From NCBI GenBank assembly GCA_965234475.1, contig OZ248397.1:62001-126000 (forward strand): 64,000 bases of DNA. The letters run 5' to 3'. Both the position numbers and the translations under genes were made by a program. Positions 42,358 to 52,190 of this stretch are shown here, in pieces (positions within the stretch are counted from its first letter, which is position 1; every line of letters begins with the position of its first letter). The notes beneath the pieces were generated by a model that had not been told where the DNA came from, did not search any database, and saw only the letters and a list, made by a program, of their open reading frames with translations. This DNA comes from Methylopumilus sp947499625 (GTDB lineage Bacteria; Pseudomonadota; Gammaproteobacteria; Burkholderiales; Methylophilaceae).

Positions 42358-44331
42358 ATGTTTGACTCTCTACCCCTAGTCCTTATTTTACTAGTAAGCT
42401 CAGTTTTATTAGTTGGGCTATTCCGATACTTGAAATTACCTGCGATGATTGCCTATTTTGTCGTGGGTATAATTTTAGGGCCTCATTTGATTGGGGTGCT
42501 TCCTGACTCCGAGTCTAGTAGACATTTTGCTGAGTTCGGTATTGTATTTTTAATGTTCAGCATTGGACTTGAGTTTAGCCTGCCTAAACTTTATTCGATG
42601 AGAAACATCCTTTTTGGTTTAGGCGGTGCACAGGTACTTATTACTTTATTTGCTTCAATAAGTCTTGCGTGGTGGTTAGGACTTCATTTAAATTCAGCTT
42701 TTGTAATTGGTAGCGCATTTACTATGTCATCAACAGCCATTGTTTCAAAGATTCTAATGGAGCGTGTTGATTTAAATTCAAGACATGGCCGATTAGCCAT
42801 TGGTATTCTGCTCTTTCAAGATATAGCTGTTATTCCCATTTTAATATTGATCCCAGCACTTGGTGCTTCATCAAGCGATATTGGCGGTATATTTTTGATG
42901 TCACTTTTAAAGGCTATTTTTTTATTTTCCATCCTATTTAAATTTGGCAGACCTTTAATGAATTCTTGGTTTGCTGTCGTAGCAAATCAAAGGTCGCGTG
43001 AATTATTCATCATGAATGTGTTGATGATTACACTTCTATTTTCTTTCGCCACAAAAATGGCTGGATTATCTTACGGTATTGGAGCATTTATGGCCGGCAT
43101 GCTCATTTCTGAAACCCGCTATCGCTATCAAGTTGAATCAGATATTGCAGCTTTTAGAGATATTCTATTAGGCCTTTTCTTCATTAGTATTGGGATGTTA
43201 CTTAACCTTCACCAAATAGCTTCGAATATTGGTTATGTCATTTTAATTACCTTAGGATTTATTTTATTTAAAGCTTTTGTGATTACGCTTCTTACACGAT
43301 TATTTAATTATGAGATTGGGGTGGGTATCAGAACAGGCCTTATTTTGGCGCAAGCAGGAGAATTTAGTTTTGTGATTTTAGCCCTTGCTAGAGAAGAGCA
43401 TGTCATAGGAGCTCACGCATTTCAAATTATTTTGGCTGCATCATTATTTTCAATGATGTTGGCCCCTTTTATTATTAAGTATAACGGACGTATAGCGCGT
43501 TATTTATCAAAAAGTTATAACCGTAATAGCGACGATACAGTCCAAGCGATTCAATCTTTAGGGCTAACTTTAAAAGACCATGTAATTTTATGTGGCTATG
43601 GAAGAAGCGGACAATACTTAGGCCGTTTTCTAAAAGAAGAAAACATTCCTTTTATTGCCATTGATATTGATTCAAGTCGGGTGAATGATGCTGCCTCAGG
43701 AGGCGAGCACGTGATGTATGGCGATGCAAGTCGAAGAGTTGTTTTAGAGGCCGCTGGTATTAAAACAGCAAAAGCACTTGTTATTACTTATGCCGATTTT
43801 AGAGGGGCCATGAAAATACTTCACGTAACGCAAGAAGCATACAAGAATATTCCTGTCATTGTTAGAACGCGAGACGATATTCATATGAATGAAATTAGGA
43901 GTGCAGGAGCTAGTGAAGTTGTTCCAGAGATTTTAGAAGGAAGTCTAATGCTAGCTTCTCACGCCCTTGTTGTTTTAGGTGTTCCTTTAAATCGCGTTGT
44001 AAAGCGAATTCGCTTGTTTAGAGAAGAGCGGTACAAAATGTTTAGGGGTTATTTTGGCGGTATATCTGATGCTGAAGCTGAGGTGACTGAGCCACAACCA
44101 AGACTTCATGCAATTGAAATCAACGAAAAATCACATGTGCTTTCATGGCGACTTGTTCAAATTCCTTTCGCTATGCTTAATATAGAGGTTAAATATTTAA
44201 GACGCCCTAATATGCTAGAAGATATAGAACCCAGAGATGACATTGTTTTATCTTCAGGAGATATTCTTGTGGTGTTAGGGACGGCAGATAAGCTTAATGC
44301 ATTAGAAAAATACATACTGACTGGCAAATAG
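42358..44331 (+). CDS. Cation/proton antiporter with TrkA domains (CPA2/Kef type)
   Basis: The 657-residue protein has about 12 membrane segments (residues 1-385) with the CPA2 pattern LLFQDIAVIP and GAFMAGMLISE, a TrkA-N/RCK domain from about 405 (ILCGYGRSGQYLGRFL), and a TrkA-C domain near 575-657. It exchanges potassium or another cation for protons under nucleotide or glutathione control. The exact ion cannot be told. It is followed after three bases by thiO. Confidence 0.9.
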   Translation: MFDSLPLVLILLVSSVLLVGLFRYLKLPAMIAYFVVGIILGPHLIGVLPDSESSRHFAEFGIVFLMFSIGLEFSLPKLYSMRNILFGLGGAQVLITLFASISLAWWLGLHLNSAFVIGSAFTMSSTAIVSKILMERVDLNSRHGRLAIGILLFQDIAVIPILILIPALGASSSDIGGIFLMSLLKAIFLFSILFKFGRPLMNSWFAVVANQRSRELFIMNVLMITLLFSFATKMAGLSYGIGAFMAGMLISETRYRYQVESDIAAFRDILLGLFFISIGMLLNLHQIASNIGYVILITLGFILFKAFVITLLTRLFNYEIGVGIRTGLILAQAGEFSFVILALAREEHVIGAHAFQIILAASLFSMMLAPFIIKYNGRIARYLSKSYNRNSDDTVQAIQSLGLTLKDHVILCGYGRSGQYLGRFLKEENIPFIAIDIDSSRVNDAASGGEHVMYGDASRRVVLEAAGIKTAKALVITYADFRGAMKILHVTQEAYKNIPVIVRTRDDIHMNEIRSAGASEVVPEILEGSLMLASHALVVLGVPLNRVVKRIRLFREERYKMFRGYFGGISDAEAEVTEPQPRLHAIEINEKSHVLSWRLVQIPFAMLNIEVKYLRRPNMLEDIEPRDDIVLSSGDILVVLGTADKLNALEKYILTGK

Positions 44332-44334
44332 AGC

Positions 44335-45348
44335 ATGACAAAAAAAGTTGCTGTCATTGGCGGTGGTATCGTGGGATGCATAACTTCATTTTTTCTTATT
44401 AAAAAAGGATATGAAGTCACTTTGATTGATCAGAGCGCTATAGGCCAGGAAGCTTCATGGGCTGGCGCTGGTATTCTTTCGCCTTTATTGCCTTGGAACT
44501 ACCAAGATAGCGTGAATAATCTTTGTTTTGGAAGTGCTGATTTTTATCATCAACTTTCTGAGATTCTAAAAAAAGATACAGGCATTGACTCTGAATGGGC
44601 TGAGTCAGGTATGTTGGTCTTCGATGGCTATGATAAAGATCTCGCGATGAATTGGTGTCAAAAAAATAATATTGAAATTAAACAAATTCAAATAGAAAAA
44701 ACATCATGCTTACTTTTACCGCATGTTGCCCAAATTAGAAATCCTCGCTTATTAAAAGCCTTAAAAATATATTTAATTAAAAATAATGTCGTAATGATGG
44801 AGCATCAAAAAGTTAGCCCCATTTCCGATTCAAATAATTTCATTCGTCATCTTCAAATCGAAAATAACGTTAATCTGGAAGCAGATTATTATGTTGTAGC
44901 ATCAGGGGCATGGAGCTCAAACGTTTTGAATGAAATTGAGATGCCAAAAATTAAACCTATTAGAGGGCAGCTTATTCAATACCCTGCTACTAAAGAAAAA
45001 TTACCATACATCCTTTATAAAGATGATTTCTATTTAGTACAAAGACAGGACGGCGTTGTTCTTGCGGGGAGCACAAAAGAAGACGTTGGTTTTGATAAAG
45101 GCATTACAGAAGAGGCTAGAGACTCTCTCCAAAAGAAAGCCGAATCTTTAATGCCTATTTTAAAAAACTACAAAATTGAAAATCAATGGAGCGGCCTGAG
45201 GCCAGGCTCAGAAGGTAATGTGCCTATGATAGAAAAGCACCATAAATACAATAATGTATACTTAAATGTAGGTCACTATCGTTATGGATTGACGATGGCC
45301 CCAGAAGCAGCAAGAATCATTAGTGATTTAATAACTTTAAATGGATAA
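44335..45348 (+). CDS. thiO: Glycine oxidase ThiO
   Basis: The 337-residue flavoprotein begins KKVAVIGGGIVGC (FAD-binding motif) and has the DAO-type core with GQEASWAGAGILSP and the C-terminal YLNVGHYRYGLTMAPEAA. It oxidises glycine to the imine used in thiazole synthesis. No other thi gene and no TPP riboswitch lies close by. D-amino-acid oxidation is an alternative. Confidence 0.85.
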   Translation: MTKKVAVIGGGIVGCITSFFLIKKGYEVTLIDQSAIGQEASWAGAGILSPLLPWNYQDSVNNLCFGSADFYHQLSEILKKDTGIDSEWAESGMLVFDGYDKDLAMNWCQKNNIEIKQIQIEKTSCLLLPHVAQIRNPRLLKALKIYLIKNNVVMMEHQKVSPISDSNNFIRHLQIENNVNLEADYYVVASGAWSSNVLNEIEMPKIKPIRGQLIQYPATKEKLPYILYKDDFYLVQRQDGVVLAGSTKEDVGFDKGITEEARDSLQKKAESLMPILKNYKIENQWSGLRPGSEGNVPMIEKHHKYNNVYLNVGHYRYGLTMAPEAARIISDLITLNG

Positions 45349-45353
45349 GCATA

Positions 45354-45968
45354 ATGTGTTTAAATATTTTTACAGCTCTCCTGTTTTTTCTAGCGAGTTT
45401 TAATGTAATGGCGATTGAGGAGCCAGCATTCATCAGCATTGAAAAAAAAGATGCATTTGAGATTAGAGAGTACCAGCCTAAATTAATTGCCCAAGTTATT
45501 GTTAATGGAACATTTGATAGCGCATCAAGTAAAGGCTTTCGTTTGTTAGCCGATTTTATTTTTGGAAATAATAAAACGAATGAAGGCTCAAAAAAAATTG
45601 ATATGACAGCGCCGGTAATTAGTCGTGATGCCTCAGAAAAAATTGATATGACAGCGCCAGTGATTTCGGAAGAAAACGAGAAAGGCTGGTATGTTAGCTT
45701 TAGTATGCCAAAGCACTATACAAAAGAGACTCTTCCTGTCCCTAATAATCCAGAAGTTAAAATTATCGAAGTGCCATCAGAAAAATATGCAGTTATTACA
45801 TTCTCTGGTTTAGTGCGGGAAAAGAAATATGCTGAAATGTTGAATTTACTTAATGAAGAAATGAAAAAAAGAAATATAGATCCAAAGGGTCCCGCAATAC
45901 TAGCTCGTTATAATCCTCCCTGGACTCTGCCATTTCTAAGAAGAAATGAGCTAATGTTTAGGCTTTAA
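45354..45968 (+). CDS. SOUL-family heme-binding-like protein
   Basis: The 204-residue protein has a signal peptide (about 1-20) and a SOUL domain with FEIREYQPKL at the start and YNPPWTLPFLRRNE at the end. The MTAPV-type motif occurs twice as KIDMTAPVIS. The repeat is at 45597 and 45642, exactly 45 bases apart, with about 22 nearly identical bases. SOUL proteins bind heme or porphyrin in some organisms. Function unknown. It is the last gene of the antiporter-thiO unit. Confidence 0.88.
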   Translation: MCLNIFTALLFFLASFNVMAIEEPAFISIEKKDAFEIREYQPKLIAQVIVNGTFDSASSKGFRLLADFIFGNNKTNEGSKKIDMTAPVISRDASEKIDMTAPVISEENEKGWYVSFSMPKHYTKETLPVPNNPEVKIIEVPSEKYAVITFSGLVREKKYAEMLNLLNEEMKKRNIDPKGPAILARYNPPWTLPFLRRNELMFRL

Positions 45969-46051
45969 ATATTAAAAACATTTATTTTTAATTTAATTGA
46001 ATGGAGGGGTATGTTTCTATTCTCAGCTGGGACAGAAAAAGGACAGCGCTA

Positions 46052-46567
46052 TTATTTCTTCGTTTTAACTACCTTCTTAAGTTTTGCCTTAACCTCTCTT
46101 TTGTAAAGCCCAGAGCGTCCCCCAGACTTTTCCACCAAGTGGATATTTGAGATTACCATCGAACGGTCTACTGCTTTCACCATATCATAAATGGTGAGGA
46201 GGGCGATACTTACTGCAGAAAGGGCTTCCATTTCAAGGCCTGTCTGTGCAAAACACTCACATGATGATTGACATATAATCGTGTTGTTTTTTTTATCAAC
46301 TTTAAATTTAATATCAATTTTAGTAAGGTGAATTGAATGACAAAGCGGAATGAGTTCCCAAGTTTTTTTTGCTGCTTGAATTCCTGCAATTTTTGCAGTA
46401 TTTAAAACATCACCTTTTTTAATCGAATTAGCTTGAACTAGCCTTAAAGTTTCTTCGTTTAATTGAATTGTGCCTTCGGCTATTGCCTTTCGATGTGTAA
46501 TTGCTTTATCGGTAATATCAACAAGTTGCGCATCACCTTTTTGATTAATATGAGTTAGTTTTTTCAT
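46052..46567 (-). CDS. moaC: Cyclic pyranopterin monophosphate synthase MoaC
   Basis: The 171-residue protein has the MoaC signature: LTHINQKGDAQLVDITDK, AGIQAAKKTWELIPLCHSI and GLEMEALSAVSIALLTIYDMVKA. It makes cyclic pyranopterin in molybdenum cofactor synthesis. Other moa genes are not nearby. It is divergent from the BepA-like protease gene across about 60 bases. Confidence 0.96.
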   Translation of the reverse strand: MKKLTHINQKGDAQLVDITDKAITHRKAIAEGTIQLNEETLRLVQANSIKKGDVLNTAKIAGIQAAKKTWELIPLCHSIHLTKIDIKFKVDKKNNTIICQSSCECFAQTGLEMEALSAVSIALLTIYDMVKAVDRSMVISNIHLVEKSGGRSGLYKREVKAKLKKVVKTKK

Positions 46568-46630
46568 AAATTTAATAGTTTATCTTCGCAAACTTAGATG
46601 TAAGTGATTATTAATCTAGGTATCATACCA

Positions 46631-48064
46631 ATGATGAAATTTAAAATTACATTATTGGCGAGTTTTTTTTGTTGCCTATCCGTTTTTGCCAATGAATTAC
46701 CTGATCTGGGTGACTCATCTCAGCTCATTATATCTGCTAAAGAAGAACAGGCCATTGCTAAAGCAATTTTAAAGGAAGTTGCAGTTAGCCCTGAAATTGT
46801 TCAAGATATTGAGGTGATTGATTATCTAAGAAATTTGGGTGATAGATTAGTAGCATATAGCCCAAACAAAAGACAACAGTTTAATTTTTTTGTAGTTAAT
46901 GAGTCTTCAATTAATGCTTTTGCGATGCTTGGCGGTGTAATTGGCGTTCATACAGGTTTAATTTTAGCTTCCAATAGTGAATCAGAGGTTGCTAGCGTAT
47001 TGGGCCATGAAATTGCTCACGTGACACAAAGGCATTTGCCAAGAATGATTGCTCAGCAGAAGAATGATTCAATTAAAACTGTATTAGGTATTGCTTTGGC
47101 GCTTCTTGTTGCAAGAGCCAATCCTCAGTTGTCAGCTGGAACTATGACAGCTGCATCAGCTATGGGGGTTCAAAAACAATTGGACTACACGCGCGATCAT
47201 GAAAAAGAAGCAGATCGAGTCGGTTTTCAAATTTTAACTGACTCAGGTTTTGATGGTCGATCAATGGTTTCATTCTTTAACACTCTTCAAAGGGGCTCTC
47301 GTTTTTCAGAAGGAGCGGCACCTAGCTTCTTAAGAACCCATCCTATTACAACTGAACGTATAAGCGACATTTCAAACAGAGTGAAAGAAAGTCGTTATAG
47401 GCAAATACCTGATAATCCTGATTTTATATTTATTAAATCAAAATTGAGAGCCACAAATGGTACACCTCAATCGGCAGTAGATGAGTTTGAAGGAACCATT
47501 AAAGATAAACGTTATATGAATGAGGCTTCTGAGCGATATGGGCTAGCAATTGCTTACATGAGGAAAAGCGACTTTGTGAGGGCTCGACAGGAAGTTGATT
47601 GGCTAAAAACGAACTCTAAAAAAAATGCACTTATTGAAACGCTCGCATGCAAGTTAGAAGTTTCCACAAATCAACCAGTCCAAGCATTAAATCATTATTT
47701 AAAAGCTCTAAATATATACCCAAACTATCGAGCTTTAATTTATGGACTAGCAGAACATTACCTCATGACAAATGAAGCTGAAAAATCTATTAGACTTATT
47801 AATGAAAAGTTAAATACTTATCCAGAAGATAGCTATTTCTATGAATTACTTTCAAAGGCTTATGCAAAAGATGGTAAAGAATTGCTTCAATATCAAGCTC
47901 AATCTGAAGCTTACTACCGTAAATTTAATTTGGCCAGAGCAATAGAGCAGATGGAGTTTTCTGCCAAATCTAAAGATGGGAATTTTTATCAAAAATCGAT
48001 TGTGGAGTCGCGCTTAAAACAATTGAAATTTGAGAATAGCCTTGAAGACAAAGATAAAAAATAA
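46631..48064 (+). CDS. bepA: BepA-like periplasmic M48 metalloprotease with TPR region
   Basis: From the ATG at 46631 the protein has 477 residues with a signal peptide ending SVFA, the zinc motif HEIAH (126-130), the third ligand Glu near 193 (HEKEADRVG), and a C-terminal helical TPR-like part. BepA-type proteins degrade or help assemble stalled outer-membrane proteins such as LptD. That fits the LPS export genes in this window. ATG triplets at 46604 and 46634 are alternatives. Confidence 0.88.
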   Translation: MMKFKITLLASFFCCLSVFANELPDLGDSSQLIISAKEEQAIAKAILKEVAVSPEIVQDIEVIDYLRNLGDRLVAYSPNKRQQFNFFVVNESSINAFAMLGGVIGVHTGLILASNSESEVASVLGHEIAHVTQRHLPRMIAQQKNDSIKTVLGIALALLVARANPQLSAGTMTAASAMGVQKQLDYTRDHEKEADRVGFQILTDSGFDGRSMVSFFNTLQRGSRFSEGAAPSFLRTHPITTERISDISNRVKESRYRQIPDNPDFIFIKSKLRATNGTPQSAVDEFEGTIKDKRYMNEASERYGLAIAYMRKSDFVRARQEVDWLKTNSKKNALIETLACKLEVSTNQPVQALNHYLKALNIYPNYRALIYGLAEHYLMTNEAEKSIRLINEKLNTYPEDSYFYELLSKAYAKDGKELLQYQAQSEAYYRKFNLARAIEQMEFSAKSKDGNFYQKSIVESRLKQLKFENSLEDKDKK

Positions 48065-48151
48065 AAGTATATTTTTTACTCTTATAAAAATCTTAAATAT
48101 ATTATTTTATTTTGATAAGTAAAATAAATCACAAATATAATAACAATTGAT

Positions 48152-48180
48152 TTTACATATTAGGGCGACCTACCTATAAT
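48152..48180 (+). promoter_or_regulatory. Sigma-70 promoter of ahpC
   Basis: TTTACA (48152-48157), a 17-base spacer and a perfect TATAAT (48175-48180), 35 bases before the ahpC ATG. The AT-rich upstream region could hold an OxyR site, but I cannot make a convincing match. Confidence 0.75.
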
Positions 48181-48215
48181 CATCACTTTTAAACCAACCA
48201 CAGAAGGAGAAGACG

Positions 48216-48782
48216 ATGTCTTCATTAGTTAATACTGAAGTAAAACCGTTTAAAGCAACAGCATTTCATAATGGTAAGTTCGTTGATGTTACAGAAGCAA
48301 ATCTTAAAGGCAAATGGTCAGTGGTAATTTTTATGCCAGCTGCATTTACATTTAACTGCCCAACGGAAGTTGAAGATGCTGCTGATCATTATGCAGAATT
48401 TCAAAAAATAGGCGCAGAAGTCTATATTGTGACGACTGACACTCATTTTTCGCATAAAGTTTGGCACGAAACTTCACCAGCAGTTGGTAAGTCAAAATTT
48501 CCATTAATTGGAGATCCTACACATCAATTAACACGTGCTTTCGAAGTGCATATTGATGAAGAAGGCCTTGCCTTACGTGGTACTTTTATTATCAATCCAA
48601 AGGGCGAAATTAAAACCATGGAAGTGCATGACAATGCGATTGCTCGCGATGTCAAAGAAACATTACGTAAGCTTAAAGCTGCCCAATATGTGGCTAATAA
48701 TCCAGGCCAAGTATGCCCGGCTAAATGGCAAGAAGGCTCTAAAACAATAGCTCCCTCACTAGATCTCGTAGGCAAGATCTAA
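48216..48782 (+). CDS. ahpC: Alkyl hydroperoxide reductase AhpC (peroxiredoxin)
   Basis: The 188-residue 2-Cys peroxiredoxin has the peroxidatic cysteine C48 in FTFNCPTE and the resolving C167 in PGQVCPAKW. It reduces hydroperoxides and peroxynitrite, recycled by AhpF encoded next. A strong AGAAGGAGAAG ribosome site precedes the ATG. It has its own promoter. Confidence 0.97.
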   Translation: MSSLVNTEVKPFKATAFHNGKFVDVTEANLKGKWSVVIFMPAAFTFNCPTEVEDAADHYAEFQKIGAEVYIVTTDTHFSHKVWHETSPAVGKSKFPLIGDPTHQLTRAFEVHIDEEGLALRGTFIINPKGEIKTMEVHDNAIARDVKETLRKLKAAQYVANNPGQVCPAKWQEGSKTIAPSLDLVGKI

Positions 48783-48798
48783 TTACAAAAAAATGAAC

Positions 48799-48819
48799 CC
48801 CAGGCCATAAAGGCCTGGG
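48799..48819 (+). terminator. Hairpin between ahpC and ahpF
   Basis: CCCAGGCC / GGCCTGGG form an 8-bp GC-rich stem with the loop ATAAA. The following bases are AATTTCAT, with no real T-run. It more likely trims or stabilises the ahpC message, making more AhpC than AhpF, than stops transcription fully. Confidence 0.6.
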
Positions 48820-48846
48820 AATTTCATAAACATCTTAGGTAAATAA

Positions 48847-50400
48847 ATGGCTCTCGATATAACAATTAAAAATCAATTACAAGATTACATGGCTAGGCTT
48901 GTCAATCCGATTAAGCTTCTAGTAAATGTTGACGAGACCGCTTCATCTCAAGAAATGCTAGAGATGTTAGAAGAAGTTGCTTCTTTGTCTGAAAAAATAA
49001 TCTTAAATAAGCAAACAGTCTTTTCCAAAAGAATTCCATCTTTTGAAGTCAATCGAGAGATAGGCCCTACGGGTATAGCTTTCGCAGGCATTCCCTCGGG
49101 GCATGAATTTACGTCATTTGTATTGGCTTTACTTCAGGCAGGAGGACATCCATTAAAGATAGATGCTGAAAAAATAGAGCAAATTAAGAATATTCAAGGC
49201 AAGTTTCATTTTGAAACTTATATTTCATTGAGTTGCCATAATTGTCCTGATGTTGTTCAGGCGATGAATGCAATGTCTATTATTAATCCCAACATTTCGC
49301 ACGTCATGATAGATGGCGCATTATTTCAGAAGGAAGTAGAAGACAAACAAATTATGGCTGTACCTACAATCTTTCTTAACGGCAAGCCTTTTGGCCAAGG
49401 AAGAATGGAGCTTGATGAAATTGTAAATAAGATCGACTCAAGTGCTAGCTTAAAAGAAGCTGAGAAAATTTCCAAAAAAGAGACGTACGATATTTTAATT
49501 GTGGGTGGTGGTCCAGCCGGAGCTTCAGCTGCTGTATATAGTGCACGAAAAGGCCTTCGAACAGGAATCGTGTCCGAGCGTTTTGGTGGGCAAGTTATGG
49601 ATACTTTAGGTATAGAAAATTTTATTTCAGTCAAAGCTACAGAAGGGCCAAAATTAGTAACAGCTCTTGAAGAACATGTGAAGGAATACGATGTTGATAT
49701 TATGAATTTACAGCGTGCAAAGAGTATTCAAAAAAATGATGAAAATGCTTTGTTTGAAGTAGAGTTAGAAAATGGTGGAAAGCTTAAAAGCAAATCAGTC
49801 ATTATTGCAACAGGTGCAAGATGGAGGGAATTAAATGTTCCTGGTGAAAAAGAATTTAAAGGTAAAGGTGTAGCTTATTGCCCACATTGCGACGGGCCTT
49901 TATTTAAAGGTAAACACGTTGCAGTGATCGGTGGAGGAAACTCTGGCGTTGAGGCTACTATTGATCTTGCAAATATCGTAGGGTATGTGACGCTTTTTGA
50001 ATTTGCCCCAGAACTCAAAGCTGACGATATCTTACAAAAGAGACTCTATAGCTTGTCAAATGTAGATGTCATATTAAATGCACAAACATTGGAAGTCCTT
50101 GGCACTGATAAAGTGAATAGTATGATTTATCTTGATCGAAAAACAAACGAAAAGAAAACGATTCTACTTGAAGGCATTTTTATTCAAATTGGACTTTTGC
50201 CAAATACTGACTTTGTAAAAAATACTGTAGATCTCTCTAAGTTTGGAGAAATTATTATTGATAGCCATGGGCAATCTTCATTGAAAGGACTATTCGCAGC
50301 TGGGGATGCCACTACCGTGCCTTATAAACAGATTATTATTGCAATGAGCGAGGGCGCTAAAGCTTCTTTAGGAGCTTTTGATTACTTGATTCGCCAATAG
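48847..50400 (+). CDS. ahpF: Alkyl hydroperoxide reductase subunit F
   Basis: The 517-residue protein has the N-terminal thioredoxin-like double domain with the redox pair C130/C133 (CHNC), then a thioredoxin-reductase-like part with FAD motif IVGGGPAGASAAVYSARKG, the second pair C345/C348 (CPHC) and the NADH motif VIGGGNSGVEA. It passes electrons from NADH to AhpC. All four cysteines are in place. Confidence 0.96.
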   Translation: MALDITIKNQLQDYMARLVNPIKLLVNVDETASSQEMLEMLEEVASLSEKIILNKQTVFSKRIPSFEVNREIGPTGIAFAGIPSGHEFTSFVLALLQAGGHPLKIDAEKIEQIKNIQGKFHFETYISLSCHNCPDVVQAMNAMSIINPNISHVMIDGALFQKEVEDKQIMAVPTIFLNGKPFGQGRMELDEIVNKIDSSASLKEAEKISKKETYDILIVGGGPAGASAAVYSARKGLRTGIVSERFGGQVMDTLGIENFISVKATEGPKLVTALEEHVKEYDVDIMNLQRAKSIQKNDENALFEVELENGGKLKSKSVIIATGARWRELNVPGEKEFKGKGVAYCPHCDGPLFKGKHVAVIGGGNSGVEATIDLANIVGYVTLFEFAPELKADDILQKRLYSLSNVDVILNAQTLEVLGTDKVNSMIYLDRKTNEKKTILLEGIFIQIGLLPNTDFVKNTVDLSKFGEIIIDSHGQSSLKGLFAAGDATTVPYKQIIIAMSEGAKASLGAFDYLIRQ

Positions 50401-50417
50401 GATTAAATCTTATTGGC
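50393..50417. terminator. Hairpin spanning the stop codons of ahpF and hda
   Basis: GCCAATA (50393-50399) pairs with TATTGGC (50411-50417), with inner pairs leaving a 3-base loop. The 25 bases contain the stop codons of both convergent genes. No clear T-run follows on either side. Confidence 0.45.
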
Positions 50418-51005
50418 TGCAATAATTTCTTTAAGCAGCGGAAGAGTAATAGGCCTTTTGTAACTTAAAGACCATTTATCTAAATCTTCTAAAATAGAGA
50501 ATAAATTTGGCATATCTCTTTTTAGATACTTTAAGCAATAGTCAATAATATCGGTGTTAAGTCTCATCCCTCTTTCATCAGCGTGTCTTAAAAGTGCTAA
50601 CTTTTTTTCTTCGTCTGAAAGAGCTATGACTTCATAAGTTACTCCCCAAGCAAGTCTAGTTGCTAAATCATCTCTTAATTTCATCTGGAGTGGCGAATAA
50701 AGTCCTGTCACTAACATGTTCTGATAAGATTCTTTGCACCGATTATATGTATTAAATAATTCGATTTGACCTGAGTCATCAAGCAAATGAACATCATCAT
50801 GAATCACAAATCCATGATCAGATGCAATATGAGCTAAATGTGATTTGCCTGAACCTTCGTTACCCCAAAGATATATGAACTGAATAGGCAGTTTATGAGA
50901 GACGATTTGCTTTAAGGTATGAATCACTTCGATATTGTGACCAATCACAAAATTTTCAAAAGATTGTTTTGGAGTTGGAGATAGAGCTAATATCATCTGT
51001 TTCAT
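50403..51005 (-). CDS. hda: DnaA-related protein Hda
   Basis: The 200-residue protein resembles the AAA+ part of DnaA: an opening QSFENFVIGHN, Walker A GNEGSGKSHLA, and a Walker-B-like HDDVHLLDD segment. It has no C-terminal DNA-binding domain. Hda works with the sliding clamp to turn DnaA-ATP to DnaA-ADP after initiation. The clamp-binding motif near the N-terminus is not certain here. It is divergent from purM, the usual arrangement in betaproteobacteria. Confidence 0.88.
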   Translation of the reverse strand: MKQMILALSPTPKQSFENFVIGHNIEVIHTLKQIVSHKLPIQFIYLWGNEGSGKSHLAHIASDHGFVIHDDVHLLDDSGQIELFNTYNRCKESYQNMLVTGLYSPLQMKLRDDLATRLAWGVTYEVIALSDEEKKLALLRHADERGMRLNTDIIDYCLKYLKRDMPNLFSILEDLDKWSLSYKRPITLPLLKEIIAANKI

Positions 51006-51127
51006 ATCTATGAGAAAGCTTATTTAGGTAAAGATAGCCTTAATTATGCACATCTTTAAAATATATTTCGGTTAAAATTTCAATTATAACGACTAACCCA
51101 AATGTTTAATGAAAGAGAGTTAATCTT

Positions 51128-52183
51128 TTGAATAAAGATGATTCAAGAAAAGATAATAAACCGATCACCTATAGAGATGCAGGGGTAGATATTGAGGCAG
51201 GAGATGCGCTTGTTGAAAGAATCAAGCCTTTTTCAAAAAAAACTATGCGAGCTGAGGTTTTGGGTGGCATTGGAGGTTTCGGGTCCTTGTTTGAAGTGCC
51301 TAAAAAATATAAAGAGCCTGTTCTCGTCTCAGGGACAGATGGGGTAGGCACAAAACTTAAATTAGCATTCGAATTGAACAAACATGACACAGTGGGGATT
51401 GATTTAGTTGCCATGAGTGTCAACGATATATTGGTCCAAGGCGCTGAGCCCTTATTTTTTCTTGATTATTTTGCATGCGGCAAACTTGACGTTGAAATAG
51501 CATCCCAAGTTATTAAAGGCATTGCGGAGGGCTGCGCCCAGTCTGGATGCGCCCTTGTGGGGGGGGAAACAGCAGAAATGCCAGGTATGTATCCTGAAGG
51601 TGAATATGATTTAGCTGGTTTTGCAGTAGGTGTTGTAGAAAAAAGTGAAATCATTGATGGTAAAACAATTCAATTGGGCGATGCGATTATTGGCCTTGCT
51701 TCTAGTGGAGCTCATTCAAACGGATATTCGCTGATTAGGAAAATCATTAATAATGAAAAAGTTGATTTTTCAGCGCCCTTTGATGGAAAAACATTAAAAG
51801 ATATTGTAATGGAGCCTACAAAGCTCTATGTAAAATCTATTCTTAAGCTTAAAGAGACAATCAAAATTAAAGGTATGGCTCATATCACGGGCGGAGGTAT
51901 TACAGAAAATATTCCACGGATTTTAGGGGAAGATTTAATGGCAGAAATTCAATCATCAAGCTGGCCATTGCCAAAGCTTTTTCAATGGCTCCAAGATAAA
52001 GGGAATATTTCTAGTGCAGAACTTTATCGCACATTTAATTGTGGGATAGGTATGGCTATCATCATTGATCAGAACGATGTGGTTCGTGCAAAGAAAATCT
52101 TAGAAGAATCACAAGAGACTGTTTACGAAATAGGTATCATTAGAAAACGTGCAGCTAATGAACGTCCTACTATGGTGATTTAA
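51128..52183 (+). CDS. purM: Phosphoribosylformylglycinamidine cyclo-ligase
   Basis: The 351-residue protein has the PurM motifs TYRDAGVDIEAGD, LVSGTDGVGTKLKLAFE, ALVGGETAEMPGMY and MAHITGGGITENIPR. It makes AIR in purine synthesis. The start is a TTG at 51128, behind GAGAG; the next possible start would remove conserved sequence. purN, often next to purM, is not adjacent; DUF3108 genes follow. Confidence 0.96.
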   Translation: MNKDDSRKDNKPITYRDAGVDIEAGDALVERIKPFSKKTMRAEVLGGIGGFGSLFEVPKKYKEPVLVSGTDGVGTKLKLAFELNKHDTVGIDLVAMSVNDILVQGAEPLFFLDYFACGKLDVEIASQVIKGIAEGCAQSGCALVGGETAEMPGMYPEGEYDLAGFAVGVVEKSEIIDGKTIQLGDAIIGLASSGAHSNGYSLIRKIINNEKVDFSAPFDGKTLKDIVMEPTKLYVKSILKLKETIKIKGMAHITGGGITENIPRILGEDLMAEIQSSSWPLPKLFQWLQDKGNISSAELYRTFNCGIGMAIIIDQNDVVRAKKILEESQETVYEIGIIRKRAANERPTMVI

Positions 52184-52190
52184 TCTAAAT

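Noticed and set aside
48100..48175. Possible OxyR site upstream of ahpC
   Set aside because: The region is simply AT-rich; I could not fit the spaced ATAG/CTAT pattern.
49326..49634. Open frame of 102 codons opposite ahpF
   Set aside because: All ahpF redox and nucleotide motifs are in the other strand's frame.
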